Shown here piece after piece: positions 1-11,028 of a DNA stretch of 64,000 nucleotides; position 1 is the stretch's first letter, and each line of letters starts with the position of its first letter. The DNA is from Scalesia atractyloides (taxonomy: Eukaryota > Streptophyta > Magnoliopsida > Asterales > Asteraceae): NCBI GenBank assembly GCA_947069175.1, contig CAMTDV010000017.1:36341126-36405125 (forward strand), in the 5' to 3' direction. Under the pieces are notes generated by a model that made no database searches, was not told the origin of the DNA, and saw only the letters and a program-made list of their open reading frames with translations. Position numbers and translations under genes: made by a program.

Positions 1-1615
1 TGGTGTAATTACTGGCAACTTCAGGAAATTTTCTCGGTTAATTCACTGATTTTAAAGGCTCCAATTTCTACCGGATACAAAAAAAAATTGGGCCAGTCAA
101 CGGTTTGGATTTGATAAGATTCATGAGATAACGTCACTAATCGTCTAATTCAGTTCAATTCAATTCACAGTTGCAAAGTGCAAACTAAAGGAAATTAATA
201 AAGTGAAAATATATTTACGTTCTTTGTAAGTTTATCTAAATTCACAATTCAAAAATCAACCCAATAGCAAATTAAAGAATTGTGAAAACCCACTAAAAAT
301 CACCTTTAAAAACCCACCAGTAAAATAAAGCACAAACAAATGAAGAGGTAGAAAGAAAATAAATGGAGAAAAATTTAAATGAAAGATCAGAATATTAATC
401 CAGAAAGAATTTCTCAAAAAACTTTGAGATTTCATGGCCACATAATCCAGTGTGCAGCTTTCAACTTTCAAATGCTGGAAAATAAAAGAAAACAGGCGTT
501 GAATGGGAGCGAACCCAAAACCTTTGGGATGAAAACCAAAGTTTTTACCAATGAACTGCTTTAGTTTGTTGTGTATGGGTTCACATCACATATTACTTAT
601 GGGTTCACTCCAGTTTTGTTCTATACAATTATTAAAATTTCGAAACATAGTGGGGTTCCCTTGAACCTGCAACTATCTACCTAGTGGACTCAACAGAGGG
701 AAGTGTACATACCCTAGACGCGCTTGCACATCTTGGTATGCCAATGGTTAGGATTTAGGGCTACTCTCTAGATGTACAGTGGCTAACTTAGAAATTTTTT
801 CTAGTGGGTTCACTGTTTTTAGATGCTCAAATTTCATAGGACCGGACATTTTCATATTCGGGTTGGTTTAGTAGTTCGGATCGGATAAGGTTCATCACTA
901 AATAAAAATATGATACAATAATAGAAAAACATATTTCCTGTTGATATGTTTCCATTGTAAAGCCTGCCAGGATTGTAAATTGTAAAACAATAATACAGCA
1001 AGATCAGATTAAAACAGAAATGATTAACCGAAAATCGATTGATTAATAAATAGACTAACATATGACTGTGTTTTCAGCTTCGGTTGAGGATAATAGCTGA
1101 ACCAACCAAACCATGCACACCACAACGAAATGAACTAATCGATAACTTCGTTTATGACATATATCAACCACAATGACGCTACAACAAATATACGAACAAG
1201 ACAACTACCAGAAATGAGTATTGCAATGCAAATTGTCACCCTCGCTGCATCGCGCAGACACCCTACTAGTATATAATAATTTCTATGTTATGTAGAAAAC
1301 AATATGTGTTAATTTATAAAAAATAAACGAATATGGTTAAGAAAATATACCATTATACTTGACAGAGAAAAAAGATTTTTCAGATAAGAAAGTCACTAGT
1401 ATTAGTGAAATCACCAACTATAATAGCAACAAGATAACAGGGTTTCATGGTTATATAAAAGAAAATAACACTATAACACCACGAAAATAATTCAATACTT
1501 AAATATGGTTTATTTTACCAGAAACTACTACTACTACAAAAAATAAAGAATAGTTTCCCTATCCTTTAAAAGCTTTCTTGTACCTATTTTAAGCAATCAA
1601 AATTCAAACACACAA
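1..1615. other. AT-rich DNA, no gene recognised
   Basis: I see no convincing coding region, RNA gene or repeat structure here on either strand. The short ORFs present are AT-rich and have no recognisable motif. It could be intergenic DNA, an intron or an old decayed element. Confidence 0.5.
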
Positions 1616-1629
1616 GTGCATATTGAATT

Positions 1630-1842
1630 CTACAAGTATAGTGAGGCTGCAAACACAATATCTCTCTTGATCTTTGAAACTGCCTCTTCAAATTTGGCTT
1701 CAAGTTCAACTTCCCCAATTGATTTTGCTGCTAATATTAACTGCTGTAGAATTTCTTCCATTCTCCTGATACCTCTGATCAATCTGCCTTCAATACCTGT
1801 GTTATTTCCATTATCTCGTAGAATTTCGACCCTTTTGCCCAT
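1630..1842 (-). CDS. Short unrecognised ORF, possible terminal exon
   Basis: A 70-residue minus-strand ORF starting at an ATG (1840-1842). It is charged and amphipathic: an Arg/Gly-rich start (GRLIRGIRRMEE) is followed by a helical stretch with regularly spaced Leu/Ile/Ala and Glu/Lys (EEILQQLILAAKSIGE) and a hydrophobic end (FAASLYL). The composition looks more protein-like than the surrounding AT-rich ORFs, so it may be the last exon of a host gene or a captured fragment. I do not recognise the family. It lies downstream of element G on the same strand, so it could also belong to that element. No upstream exon or splice site could be established. Confidence 0.25.
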   Translation of the reverse strand: MGKRVEILRDNGNNTGIEGRLIRGIRRMEEILQQLILAAKSIGEVELEAKFEEAVSKIKRDIVFAASLYL

Positions 1843-2044
1843 GAATAAACAACCTCCATAATATCAGGCTGAAACGAACTCACAAAACTCTCTATATCAA
1901 TTTTAACCTATCCAAAAAATGGAAGGGGGAGAAGGGAAACCACACCCTAGGTTGGGGGAAGGATGCTGGGGTGGAAGGGAGGATGAGGTGACGCTAAAAT
2001 GGAAGATGGGACCGAAGGGGTAACCACATCGATAGCCTAAAGCT

Positions 2045-2506
2045 TTAGTACGGATCATTCATTAGGTTTTGGAAAGCCCAGTCGTTGGTCCACCGTTCTT
2101 CAACTTGGTTTTGAAGTGGTTGTTGTGGCATGATTAGTTCAGGGTTCATGGGTTTTGGGTAAGGTGGCATATTAGGGTCAATTTCATTGGTTATTGGCCT
2201 GAATATTTCATAACTGGCCAGGCGTTGGTCTAATTCTTCCAATGTCAGTGGCATTGGTGCTGGGTTTAAACTTTCGCCTTCGGTTGGTTTTCTGATTGAT
2301 TCTCCAGCTCGTTTTGTTTTTGTTGTTGTGGGTTTCTTCTTCCTTTTGTCTCTTTTCACTTTCCAATCCAGTTTCCTCCTTTTTTTTGGGGGGGGGGGGG
2401 GTGCTCTTTCTATCGGCTGAGCCTGAAATACCATTGGTTCATCTATATCTGCTTCATATCCGGTTTGTATACCGGTGGGTAATGTCCATATCTGAATTGT
2501 TAACAT
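2045..2506 (-). CDS. Leader ORF of element G, unrecognised Pro/Lys-rich protein
   Basis: A 153-residue ORF on the same strand as the G LTR, starting about 190 bp past its primer-binding site, where a gag gene would be expected. It has a polyproline run followed by a strongly basic block (PPPPPKKRRK, then repeated Lys/Arg), which could serve in nucleic-acid binding or nuclear import. An acidic/polar part follows (LTLEELDQRLASYE) with a Pro/Met/Gln-rich tail. The polyproline and basic block lie over a C/A homopolymer on the coding strand (about 2379-2402), so a sequencing indel there could change the frame. The H element has a similar 'EELDRLL' segment at the same place after its primer site. 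I see no zinc knuckle, protease or RT, and the function is unknown. Confidence 0.45.
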   Translation of the reverse strand: MLTIQIWTLPTGIQTGYEADIDEPMVFQAQPIERAPPPPPKKRRKLDWKVKRDKRKKKPTTTKTKRAGESIRKPTEGESLNPAPMPLTLEELDQRLASYEIFRPITNEIDPNMPPYPKPMNPELIMPQQPLQNQVEERWTNDWAFQNLMNDPY

Positions 2507-2696
2507 ATATGTTACGAAAAGCTTCGAACATCTCTCTATCGCTCACAATGTTAGCTGAAAACAATAAAAACAACGAATTTCGAAAATCGAATATATAATA
2601 TTTAGTTAGCATCACAATGATCACAGAAGTTATTTCATTTATATCCAGACTACTAATTTTAAGTATTTTCACAATATTTACTTAGCTTAAACCAGT

Positions 2697-2709
2697 GGCT
2701 CTGATACCA
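2697..2709 (-). other. Primer-binding site of element G
   Basis: On the minus strand this reads TGGTATCAGAGCC, complementary to the 3' end of plant initiator tRNA-Met, the usual plant LTR-retrotransposon primer. It lies directly beside the LTR end at 2711, which sets the orientation of G. Confidence 0.85.
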
Positions 2710-2710
2710 C

Positions 2711-3982
2711 CTCCCCCGACCCTACCTTGGACGGGAGCCGTGAGCAGATACAAGTAGTACCAGTGTTTATTAAAATTGTCGTAGTGGATATTTTTATCAG
2801 GACCGAATGTCAGGAAAAATATCAGAGTTTTCAAAACACCGTAATTTTCATTTCATAAACTGTGAGATAAAACCCATATTTACATGAAGGCTTTTCACAG
2901 GGATAAACCCTTGATTACAAAACACGTTTTATTCAGGTTTACTTAGCCACTTATTAAGCTTGAGTGCTTCATAGCACTTTCCTTCTCTTCACAGTAAATC
3001 ACCTGAAACGTGTTTTAAAAACATTTGATCAGCGAAAAATACTGGTGAGTTCATTCAATTTATAAAAAGACATATTAAGTAATCACAACATTAAGAGTTT
3101 TTATATTTTTTATATCGTTCAATTACCCACGGTACTTGTCACTCGCCCATTTCGGTGACTATGATCATATCACTATCGGCTAACCCTTTGTCCAACAGTA
3201 AAACTTATCAAGTAATGTATACAAAACCCCACATACCGGCTGTAATTTTAGTATACAAAGACTTAATCATTGTAAATACAACTTGGAAATCATTTAGGGT
3301 TTTGAAAACATTTGAGTAAAAGAGAATGACTCATTTTGTAGATTTAGGGTTTTCAGTAATAGCCTTCTGGTCTTAGTTTTGTGTTCCTAATTTAAACATA
3401 CAATGCAACACGTATCAGTGTGTTAACCCATTTCAACTTTAACGATAATCACGAGATCAAAACCTCAATGTAGATGACAAAGTATAGCCTTATTCCGGCA
3501 GCACTTAAACATCCGTTGAAGTGTTTATAGATCGATCGGACAGGGTATTGTACCAGTGATTGGGGTTAGTACGCTGATTACTGAGCAAAGTTTTAAGACT
3601 TAGGGGTTTGGGTATTACATCAGTATATCGAGAGAGAAAGAAAGAAAATGAACGTTTTGAATGTCCAAATCTCGCTCAATTTATAGCTGAATTTCAAGGG
3701 CGTCGCGTTGTCAGACAAGTTTCCTAGATCACTGTCGCGTAGCGCGACGGGGTATCTAGGGCATAGGTGGCATGAGTCACTACGTAGGCCTGCCACATGG
3801 CTGCCACGTGGTACCACATGTCTTCTATTGAAAATAGGGGCGTCGTGTCATGCGTCTCCAGTTTCTTATCACCGTTGCGTAGCGCGACGAGACCCAAACT
3901 GGGTTTTCTCGTTTTTTCGTGCCAGTTCTCCTTGTATGCGTTCGATTACGGTTCTTTACAGGGTATTTTGGGGGTTGTTACA
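2711..3982 (-). repeat. 5' LTR of element G
   Basis: In element orientation the LTR begins TGTAACAACCCCC at 3982 and ends in a G-rich stretch beside the primer site. The last bases, compared with the H copy at 54600-54617 (which ends TTTTGACA), seem to have lost about ten nucleotides. It has a TATA box at 3678-3685. The U3 part holds three copies of a CpG-rich palindromic motif related to CGTAGCGCGACG (near 3700, 3732 and 3877). No second LTR of this element lies in the window; its body runs left from 2696. Confidence 0.7.
3678..3685 (-). promoter_or_regulatory. TATA box in G LTR
   Basis: TATAAATT on the minus strand, in the LTR about 300 bp from its start. The matching site in the related H LTR is TATAAATA at 53478-53485. 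It is a plausible Pol II start for the element. Confidence 0.55.
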
Positions 3983-4099
3983 GTTAGCCTTAAACAAGTG
4001 GTCAACAAAAGTAAGCAGACTTCTATCACAAGTTTTCTTAAACAATTTCCATAGCAATCCTATTAACCTTTTAGGTATATCAATAACAGTTTCGCACTA

Positions 4100-4628
4100 C
4101 TACAATGACTTAAACTGTTCAAATTTAGATATCCCACCATAACCCGCAGGCACCCAAATGATACACTCTTTTGCAAAATTCTTGGCCTCTAAATATATTT
4201 TATGTACAAGTTGTTTGATGGTTGAACAATTTACTACAAATGGACCCTCCTCTTGAGCCCAACGATCCATAATATGAACAATCGTAAGAAGAACAATTAA
4301 ATCAATACTCATTAAACTATTTTTTGCGATGCCAATAGTATCTCTCCATAATATCCCTATTGATAATGAGTGACATTGTATTGCTGCTTTTCTTGACTTA
4401 TTAACAGGTGACCACCAATTAACATGATCACATGAACTTTTTACTAACAATAAACCAAAGGCAAAAAGTTTTTGTGGTACAACAGCCTCAGATTCTGCAG
4501 TAAAACAACTCCTTGCTTTCTGGTAACTAAGTCATTTGAACCTGTTTATTCCCATCAAAACTTTACTGTTCTCGTTCATGAGCATTTCAGCAAATCTTTC
4601 ATCTTCTTGGAAGTCAGTAATGTGCTAA
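4100..4628 (-). pseudogene. Decayed relic of an unrecognised protein gene
   Basis: Minus-strand reading frame of roughly 175 codons with good protein-like composition and one in-frame TGA (4532-4534). Upstream of the stop it reads like an ordinary globular exon (FQEDERFAEMLMNEN). Downstream it continues without a break to the end, through WWSPVNKSRKAAIQ, DRWAQEEGPF and IWVPAGYGGI. The Trp/Cys-rich, non-repetitive content is unlike the retrotransposon genes around it. I do not recognise the family. It could be a captured host exon, a decayed host pseudogene or an accessory ORF of an unclassified transposon. It sits just outside the G LTR, so it predates or flanks that insertion. Confidence 0.4.
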
Positions 4629-5448
4629 AAGTAGTTTAACAAAAATAACTAAAAAACTAACCTAAATCTAGACTCAAAGTAATACTCTAGACTCTCTGTA
4701 CTCGACTAAACTACTAACTGGCAAGTGAATCGATTAACTATAGTAAAGCTAAGTAAGTCCAGATATCGAACCCATGAGACTCTATTTAGTTACGCTAACG
4801 ACTCTACCTAGACCTAGACTGACACAGACACGTATCTAACCATTTTTATGTTGGGGGGGGGGGTTACTAAAAATCCTAAATTTGCAATTTAATAAAACTA
4901 ATTAACTAGATTAACTAGAACACGACTAAAGACAGAGGTTGAACTCAGTGACGATGAATGACTACCTAGGCTGGAATCCTATTTAACTTGGAATGGATTT
5001 CTATCAGAACTAAAGTGGTATGGAACCGGGATCTTCATGTAGTAAACCCTAAGAGATATCAAAGAGGACCTCCCGACCCTTCTCAGTAACAAACGTATGA
5101 ACTCTAAAAGATTGTTATGCTCATCGGTTTGATAGACTTCCTCTCGGTTATCTAACTTCTCGAAAAGTGCCTTAAAGTGACTAACTACCTCTCAGCGCGT
5201 AAGTCTAAGGCAACTAAGGAATTGTTAGGCAACTTTTTGTTATTTGTTGTTGAAATTGTTAAAGTCACTTAGAAATAATTCTGTCAAGGCGAACCGACTG
5301 ATGAACTGTCCCAGAAGCACTAAATATGAAGACCGAAAAAGAAAATAATCAAGCTTTTAATTCTATGATTAAAAGATCACTACAAGGTTACAAGACTTCA
5401 CTATGTTAGCTAGACATTATGGAGTTTACAAGATGCAAATCAAAGAAT
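4629..5448. other. Noncoding repeat-like DNA with a G homopolymer
   Basis: No coding frame. The text resembles the noncoding part of a dispersed plant repeat. A run of 11-12 G lies at about 4851-4862. It may belong to the same unclassified repeat as 22098-22787 and 52579-53213, but that link is inference. Confidence 0.3.
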
Positions 5449-5487
5449 TGTGTTCATAAGATAAAATAAATATATCTTATGAACACA
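5449..5487. repeat. Perfect 15-bp inverted repeat
   Basis: TGTGTTCATAAGATA (5449-5463) is exactly reverse-complementary to 5473-5487, with nine AT bases between. It marks the likely start of the LTR-like segment. Confidence 0.8.
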
Positions 5488-5680
5488 TTAAATATCTCAA
5501 ATAGTGATAAAGCTTCCACCATAAAAGAAAAATGAACTATTGAAAAGAAAAAGAAGCTTTCATCAGAAAAGGAAAATGAGCAAGTTGGTATTTAAAGATA
5601 AGCCACATGACAAATGAATGGGCACACAAACCAACACTCTATCAATCAATCATAATTGAGATAGTGCAAGTAGAAATTTC

Positions 5681-5710
5681 TATAAATACATAATTCCTTC
5701 GTAGGAATTA
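5681..5710 (+). promoter_or_regulatory. TATA box followed by a short perfect hairpin
   Basis: TATAAATA at 5681-5688 is followed at 5691-5710 by an 8-bp perfect stem (TAATTCCT / AGGAATTA) with a TCGT loop. This is consistent with a Pol II start in the LTR-like segment; the role of the hairpin is unknown. Confidence 0.5.
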
Positions 5711-6025
5711 TGTGTGTCTTATGAAGTAATATTTTTCATATAGAGTTTTAATGAGAAATCCCCCTTGGATTACTCCAGGGGTGATATTCAAGATTCGAGT
5801 TTATTCTCAGATCGGCCTCTTCTTCTTTGTTTGATTCCGCCAAACAAAGATTAATTCTTGTGTTCATAGATTGATACCTTTATTTATAGAATTAATCATT
5901 GAAGAAAACCCACTCTCATTATCTCTATTTTTATTCTTTAATGTTTATATATTTCACAAACACCCGTCTCTACGAATATAGAATGCTACACCATTCGAAC
6001 AGGATCGCAAAAGGGGATCAACAAG

Positions 6026-6037
6026 TTGTATCAGAGC
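6026..6037 (+). other. Primer-binding site (initiator Met type)
   Basis: TTGTATCAGAGC differs from the initiator-tRNA-Met complement TGGTATCAGAGC by one base and lies four bases past the LTR-like end. Confidence 0.6.
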
Positions 6038-7122
6038 GGGCTGGATAAATTATTTCTAAGATCCCTTGATCCTGTACTTGAGACGTATATTCATGATCTG
6101 CCAAAGCTTTGAAGAAATTTTTTTTATGCAGATCTTAAAAAGGTAAAAAGTGATTTTATTTTTACTTTTATTATTATTATTATTATTGAAATATATACAT
6201 CAGATTTTGATGTATATATACTTATATCTTTATTATGTATTTTGTTTTCGTTTAAAAGGAGGAAGAAAAAGGGTTTAAACACACAAAAAAGGAGTTAAAA
6301 TAAAGATAAATAAACTTAAGTTTATCGAAAAGGAAATATTTTGACATATAAAAAGAAAGTTTATGATAAAACAAAGTTCAAAATAACTCCAAAATCTGGT
6401 CAGTTAAATCTTCAAAAAGGAATGATGATGAAAAGAGACAAAAACTGTGTGAAATTTTAGAAAACAATATTCATTACTATTATCATTTAAAAAGTTTCAC
6501 AAGATATTTCTTGAAGAAAAGAACAAATACTTGGAGTTGCACCAGAAAAAGCATGTGTAAGTGACTTCTCTGAAACTCTACTCATTCCTTTTCATCATAA
6601 AAAAACAACCTGAACTATCATTTCTATTGAAATTCAGATCATTTCTTATAAAAATGAGATACTTTCTGATAAGGAAACATATTAGAAAATACAATATTTT
6701 CTGATGATGTCACCAGATTGAATTTTTGCTTTCAAAGGGAGGAAGGAATGTCAGATTCTAGAAAGGGATTCTACTGAACCTTTCTATGACAAAGGGTCCC
6801 ACTGGAAGAAAAGGTATAACTTGGCCGGTAGTATTCATCAATCAAAATGTTTTGTTCTCTCCGTTTTAAGGGATAAATATAAAAAAATTGGAGATATACC
6901 AAAAGCTTTGTTGACAGTTGTTTTTATCAATGGATTAAAACATCATTAAAACTGTCATTAACCATCTTAAATACTAACCACCCACGACCTATACCTCACG
7001 ATCTCTGTCTCACAAAACCTGTATATACAACATTCAAAAGAGGAGATAAACACCTGCAACTTCCAAAAACTCTTCAAATTCACAAACCCTAGAAATTATT
7101 CTTCTTGCAAAATTCAATCACC
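6038..7122 (+). other. Untranslated leader with an ATT microsatellite
   Basis: AT-rich, no coding frame. A short (ATT)n run lies at about 6167-6188. It appears to be the leader between the primer site and the first ATG of the broken ORF at 7123. Confidence 0.45.
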
Positions 7123-9480
7123 ATGGCCGCAATCAACCCAGTTACCCTCAACAATCCACCTGTTGAACACACTGTTCAGTTTATATGGGACGAAGATTTT
7201 CTACCAATGAAGAGCAACAACGTACAGATGAACTCCAACATCGACGTATATGATAAAAAATGCTAAATTTTGATAGAATTTCTGCTAAGATGTCCTCTTG
7301 CTCAAGCTCTAACCAAATCCAAAGAGGTACTAGAGAATATCTTACAACAACTCGTCAAGACACTCAATAGAACAGGTACAAGCGAAGTTACAACTCACTT
7401 ATAGGGTGACATAACAATTCTCACCACACCAGAAAATATTAGGAAATGTTTGGAATTACCCATAAACGATCACTATGATCCAGTTCCAGGAAGATATGTT
7501 TGAACAACTTGATGTAGTAATTGGATACAAAAGAAAAATATCAAAAATTGCTGACTTCAAGAGGAACAAATTACCTGCCTTCTCGCAAGTAATGATGGAA
7601 ACTTTGAACAAATGCCTATCTTCTAAAATTGGAGGCACTGATCAGATCAATATGACTGTTTTGACACTCATGTTCTGTCTCATCACTGGGACTAACATTG
7701 ACTATGGAATAGAAATATTCAATCTGATGAGAAGGTCTGTTTTGACAAAATCTGGGAGAATTGATTCTCACTTACATTTTCCTAGATTCTGGTCAATACT
7801 TTTTTCTGAAACTTTTGCTGAAAGGAATGTTGAGCTTCCTGCAACAGAAAACATGTGGGATCTGAAGTAATGTAGTCGTGGTGTGCATCTACCTTATGGA
7901 AATCAAACAATGATGTTCCTGCCTTACCAGAAAGCATGATGAATCTGATACCAGAAGAGTACCTTACAGGGCACGAATCTAGAAATTCTAAACAGAGAAC
8001 CAGAAAGTGTTGAAGTCTATGGCAGCACATCTCCACCATACCATGATGATCAAGAATCAATAGCACCACAGACAGAAGAGGAGGAAGAGATTATCAGATT
8101 GTCACTAGATCACATGGAGGTTGATGAGCGGAATCAACAAAGTCAAATAGTTGAACGACATCATGTAGAGGCATCTTTTATGGCAGAAACAGGTGCACAT
8201 AATACTAACTTTAATGAAAACGTAGTTGCAAACTCAACAGATTCTGATTCTGATGAGTCCATTCAAGGAAGTTATAAAATAACACCTAGTAAACTTATCT
8301 CTGAAAATCAAGAAGTGAGTAGTTCCAAAGATCCAATCTCTGAATCAGATAATGAGGAGGAGATTGTGATGCCAATAGGTGGAGATCAGCCTGTTGATCT
8401 AGGAAAACTGGCTGAATAAAATCAGAGTTTCTCAACAATTCACATAGAACCTTTCAATGAAACAGTTCAAGGATGTTAAGAAAACCCAAATGTGAATTTG
8501 TTTCATCATTCTGGTAAAGATGTGCAGGACTGGACATTTGACCAACCTCACAACTTTATAACAACAGCAAGTGTGTCTTCTGCTGGAGTTAGAGGGGAAA
8601 CATCTATTGTTCCTCCATTTCCCAATGAACCAACCATGTCAACAAAACAACTACATGAAGAATTGGAGAATATAGCCAGAGCATGCAATGGAAAGACACC
8701 TACAGAGGAGAAGCTAGATTTGTTGTTGAAAGAGATCAGATGACAAAGATCTGATATGAAGACTCTATCAGAAACTGTTGAAGCTATCAGAAAATAGATA
8801 GAAAACAACAATCAAGTTCTGAACAAACTTCAACAGTCATCAGAAAACAAAGAAATAACAACAGATTTTGAGAAAGCTTTTAAAGAAATTCAAGATGTCA
8901 AGGCTAAGGTGGTAGAGGCTATAGCAACAAAAGATACTACAAGTTCTGGAAGAAATTCACCTTCTTAGATCAAACAAAAATAGCTTAGCAGATACTCTTA
9001 ACAACATGGTGAAGGAGTGGTCTACACAACAAAGTCAAAACAAAGAGGAGATCCAAAGGATGCATGAACAAGAGATGAGAAATGCTCAACTTTAAGTGAT
9101 GTTCAATCACATATAACAAGGATGCAACTAAACATTGCCAGATTGGCAAAGGTAGATGTGCAAGAACTTAGAGATCCTGCTACACAAGAGACACCACCCC
9201 AAAAGGAACCAGAAACCACCCACCAAACATAAGCCAAACAGATAGAATTAGCAGCCTAATCCAAGCCTGCTCCCATAGGTCTCCCACCAGCAGTACCAAG
9301 GATAGAAAGACATCAATTGTTGACAGCCCCACCAGCAGGAATCACAGATGAGAGTAGTTCCATCTTAAGAAGTTAACCTAAAATGACCTCTTCTGGTGAA
9401 ACTATTTTCAGTGAACAACTTGCTCAGGTTGAGAAAAGAAAATGTGAGAACTTCGTAACATCTTCAAAGAAGCAAAGAAC
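7123..9480 (+). pseudogene. 5' part of a broken unknown ORF, split by element A
   Basis: A frame opens at ATG 7123 in a good context (ACCATGGCC) and reads MAAINPVTLNNPP, then meets TAA at 7264-7266 and TAG at 7402-7404. A frameshift follows before 7475; the next open stretch (7475-7870) is Lys/Phe-rich and protein-like. Further pieces follow: an acidic Ser/Asp/Glu-rich stretch (8099-8419), then 8492-8743, then a Gln/Lys/Glu-rich heptad-like stretch to about 9100. The last is suggestive of a coiled coil. There is no RT, protease or zinc knuckle. The reading resumes at 20268, so one long ORF was cut by insertion of A. Its position after an LTR-like segment and primer site suggests a gag-like or accessory protein of a non-autonomous element. 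I do not recognise it. Confidence 0.55.
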
Positions 9481-9485
9481 AGAAG
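9481..9485. repeat. Target site duplication of element A, left
   Basis: AGAAG here and again at 20263-20267. The 5-bp size is typical of LTR-retrotransposon integration. Confidence 0.85.
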
Positions 9486-10008
9486 TCACACCCCGACCCA
9501 CAGCAGAATAAGAGTCGGGGCATAATTGGGTTATCACCAAAGCACATGATATTTACTAATATGTTTCATATTCATTTAAGTCAAAATTACATTCTCAATA
9601 ATCCAAACATGTTCATACAAATACAAAGAAAAATAATCAACTAAACAATCCAAGCTCTAAACCAGTTTATTCTTCTAAGCCAATCCTATGTGTTTCTTGC
9701 TGCAGCTGGGTCACCTGTATCATGTGTAAAATGGAGGTTTTGGGTCAACATAAGTTGGCGAGTGAACCTCGTTAGATAAACATTTATTATTGATTTCTTG
9801 TTATCTTTATCAAGTAAAAGTTGTGCAATAGTCATATATGAGCAAATGTAAATAATCATACAATAACAATAACAACCACAAACTATAACATACAATAACA
9901 TATGAACTTGCATGAATACATAACATGAATGAAACTGTATATGTTGGCAACGTCACGTTCACGCTTATAATGTAATGGGGAACGGACGGCCTATGATGAA
10001 TGTCTGTG

Positions 10009-10039
10009 CGATCAAGGCTCAATCAAACGGAGCCGATCG
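10009..10039. repeat. Hairpin minisatellite unit in A 3' LTR
   Basis: A 31-base unit able to fold through CGATC/GATCG and GGCTC/GAGCC. One copy here; two copies about 63-64 bp apart occur in the B and C/D LTRs (for example 31147 and 31210, 24843 and 24907, 52009 and 52073). Confidence 0.65.
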
Positions 10040-10568
10040 TATGTTGGCAACGCCCGGTTCACGCTCATAATGTAATGGGGAACTGCTCAACGCTCATAAT
10101 GTAATGGGGAGTGGCGGCCTATGATATTGCATGTACTGAAAATAATAAATTAAATCTAAACAATAACCACACAAACAGTTGATACATGCTGAATACACAT
10201 TTTTTCATGATATGATGTATGCACAATGATTTAAATATAATAAATGGTAAGACACATGATACACCCCAAAAACGTGATTAAAACGGGGAATTTGTAGAGA
10301 TTCACTCACATTGGGTGCGTTCGGTTGGAGATGATGAGATGCGCACGAGTTTGAAGGATTGAACAACGAGGATTAACTAACCTAAATAATAACGGAAGGT
10401 ATAGTAAATGAGTGGATGTTATTAGTAATTTTAATAGAATTTTTTTAGATATATTTTTTGTGAGTTTAAGGCTATTTCCTATCTTTAAAAACATTATTTT
10501 TAAGTATTTTTAGTTGATTTTTAAATTAAATTAAATAGATAAAAATATATAAAAAAATTGACTTTTGC

Positions 10569-10599
10569 GTTGACCATTGACCATTGACTGTTTGACCGG
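10569..10599 (-). promoter_or_regulatory. W-box-like TTGAC cluster in A 3' LTR
   Basis: Four TTGAC cores in about 30 bp (as read on the plus strand). TTGACC/T is the known WRKY-binding core. The same cluster lies beside the third tRNA-like module in all seven LTRs of this family. Confidence 0.45.
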
Positions 10600-10618
10600 T
10601 TCTATTGTGTGAATGTAT

Positions 10619-11028
10619 GCGCCGGGCAGGACTCGAACCCGAGACCTCCCGTACGCGTGCACGCAGCTCTACCAACTGAGCTACGTGTCTAACCCGAAAT
10701 AATTCTGTTTTTAATTATATTTATATACTAATTCAGTTTATTCAAAATTCTTTTATTTTCAAAAAGTGTTTTAAATCATCGAACCGGAGCGTGCAACAGG
10801 TCTCGAACCCGGGACCTGTGGGTTAGTGTTGCACACAGTCCACCGCTGGACTGTGTGTCTAACCTGGTTAATATACCGATTTTTATTATACTTAACATCT
10901 AACGTAAGTTAATCCGGTTCAATTAGAAAAATAAAACATCTTTATTACAGAGCATACGTGTGTCAAGGATCGAACTCGCGGAGTGTGATATATGTGTGCA
11001 CACAGTCCACCGCTGGACTGTGTGTCTA
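10619..11028 (-). repeat. Three-unit tRNA-like array, A 3' LTR
   Basis: Three tandem units opening TTAGACAC at 11028, 10861 and 10691 (spacing 167 and 170 bp). Units 1 and 2 have an A-box-like AGTCCAGCGGTGG inside an 11-bp perfect stem. Unit 3 has TAGCTCAGTTGG with GGTTCGAG, like tRNA-Lys. Each ends in a B-box-like GTTCGA core. Confidence 0.7.

Larger units (their letters stand above)
5449..6022 (+). repeat. LTR-like segment of a copia-like or unclassified element
   Basis: The segment starts TG at the foot of a perfect inverted repeat and ends CA (6021-6022) immediately before a primer-site-like sequence. It contains TATAAATA (5681-5688). This layout of TG, TATA, CA and primer site is that of a 5' LTR. 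The start is less certain than the end. I could not find a second copy at the expected place past 21168, so the element is either missing its 3' LTR or that LTR was replaced. Confidence 0.5.

Noticed and set aside
4851..4862. G homopolymers here and at about 2387-2402 considered as biological signals
   Set aside because: Most simply homopolymer tracts or sequencing-length uncertainty; noted only for the frame risk in the G leader ORF.
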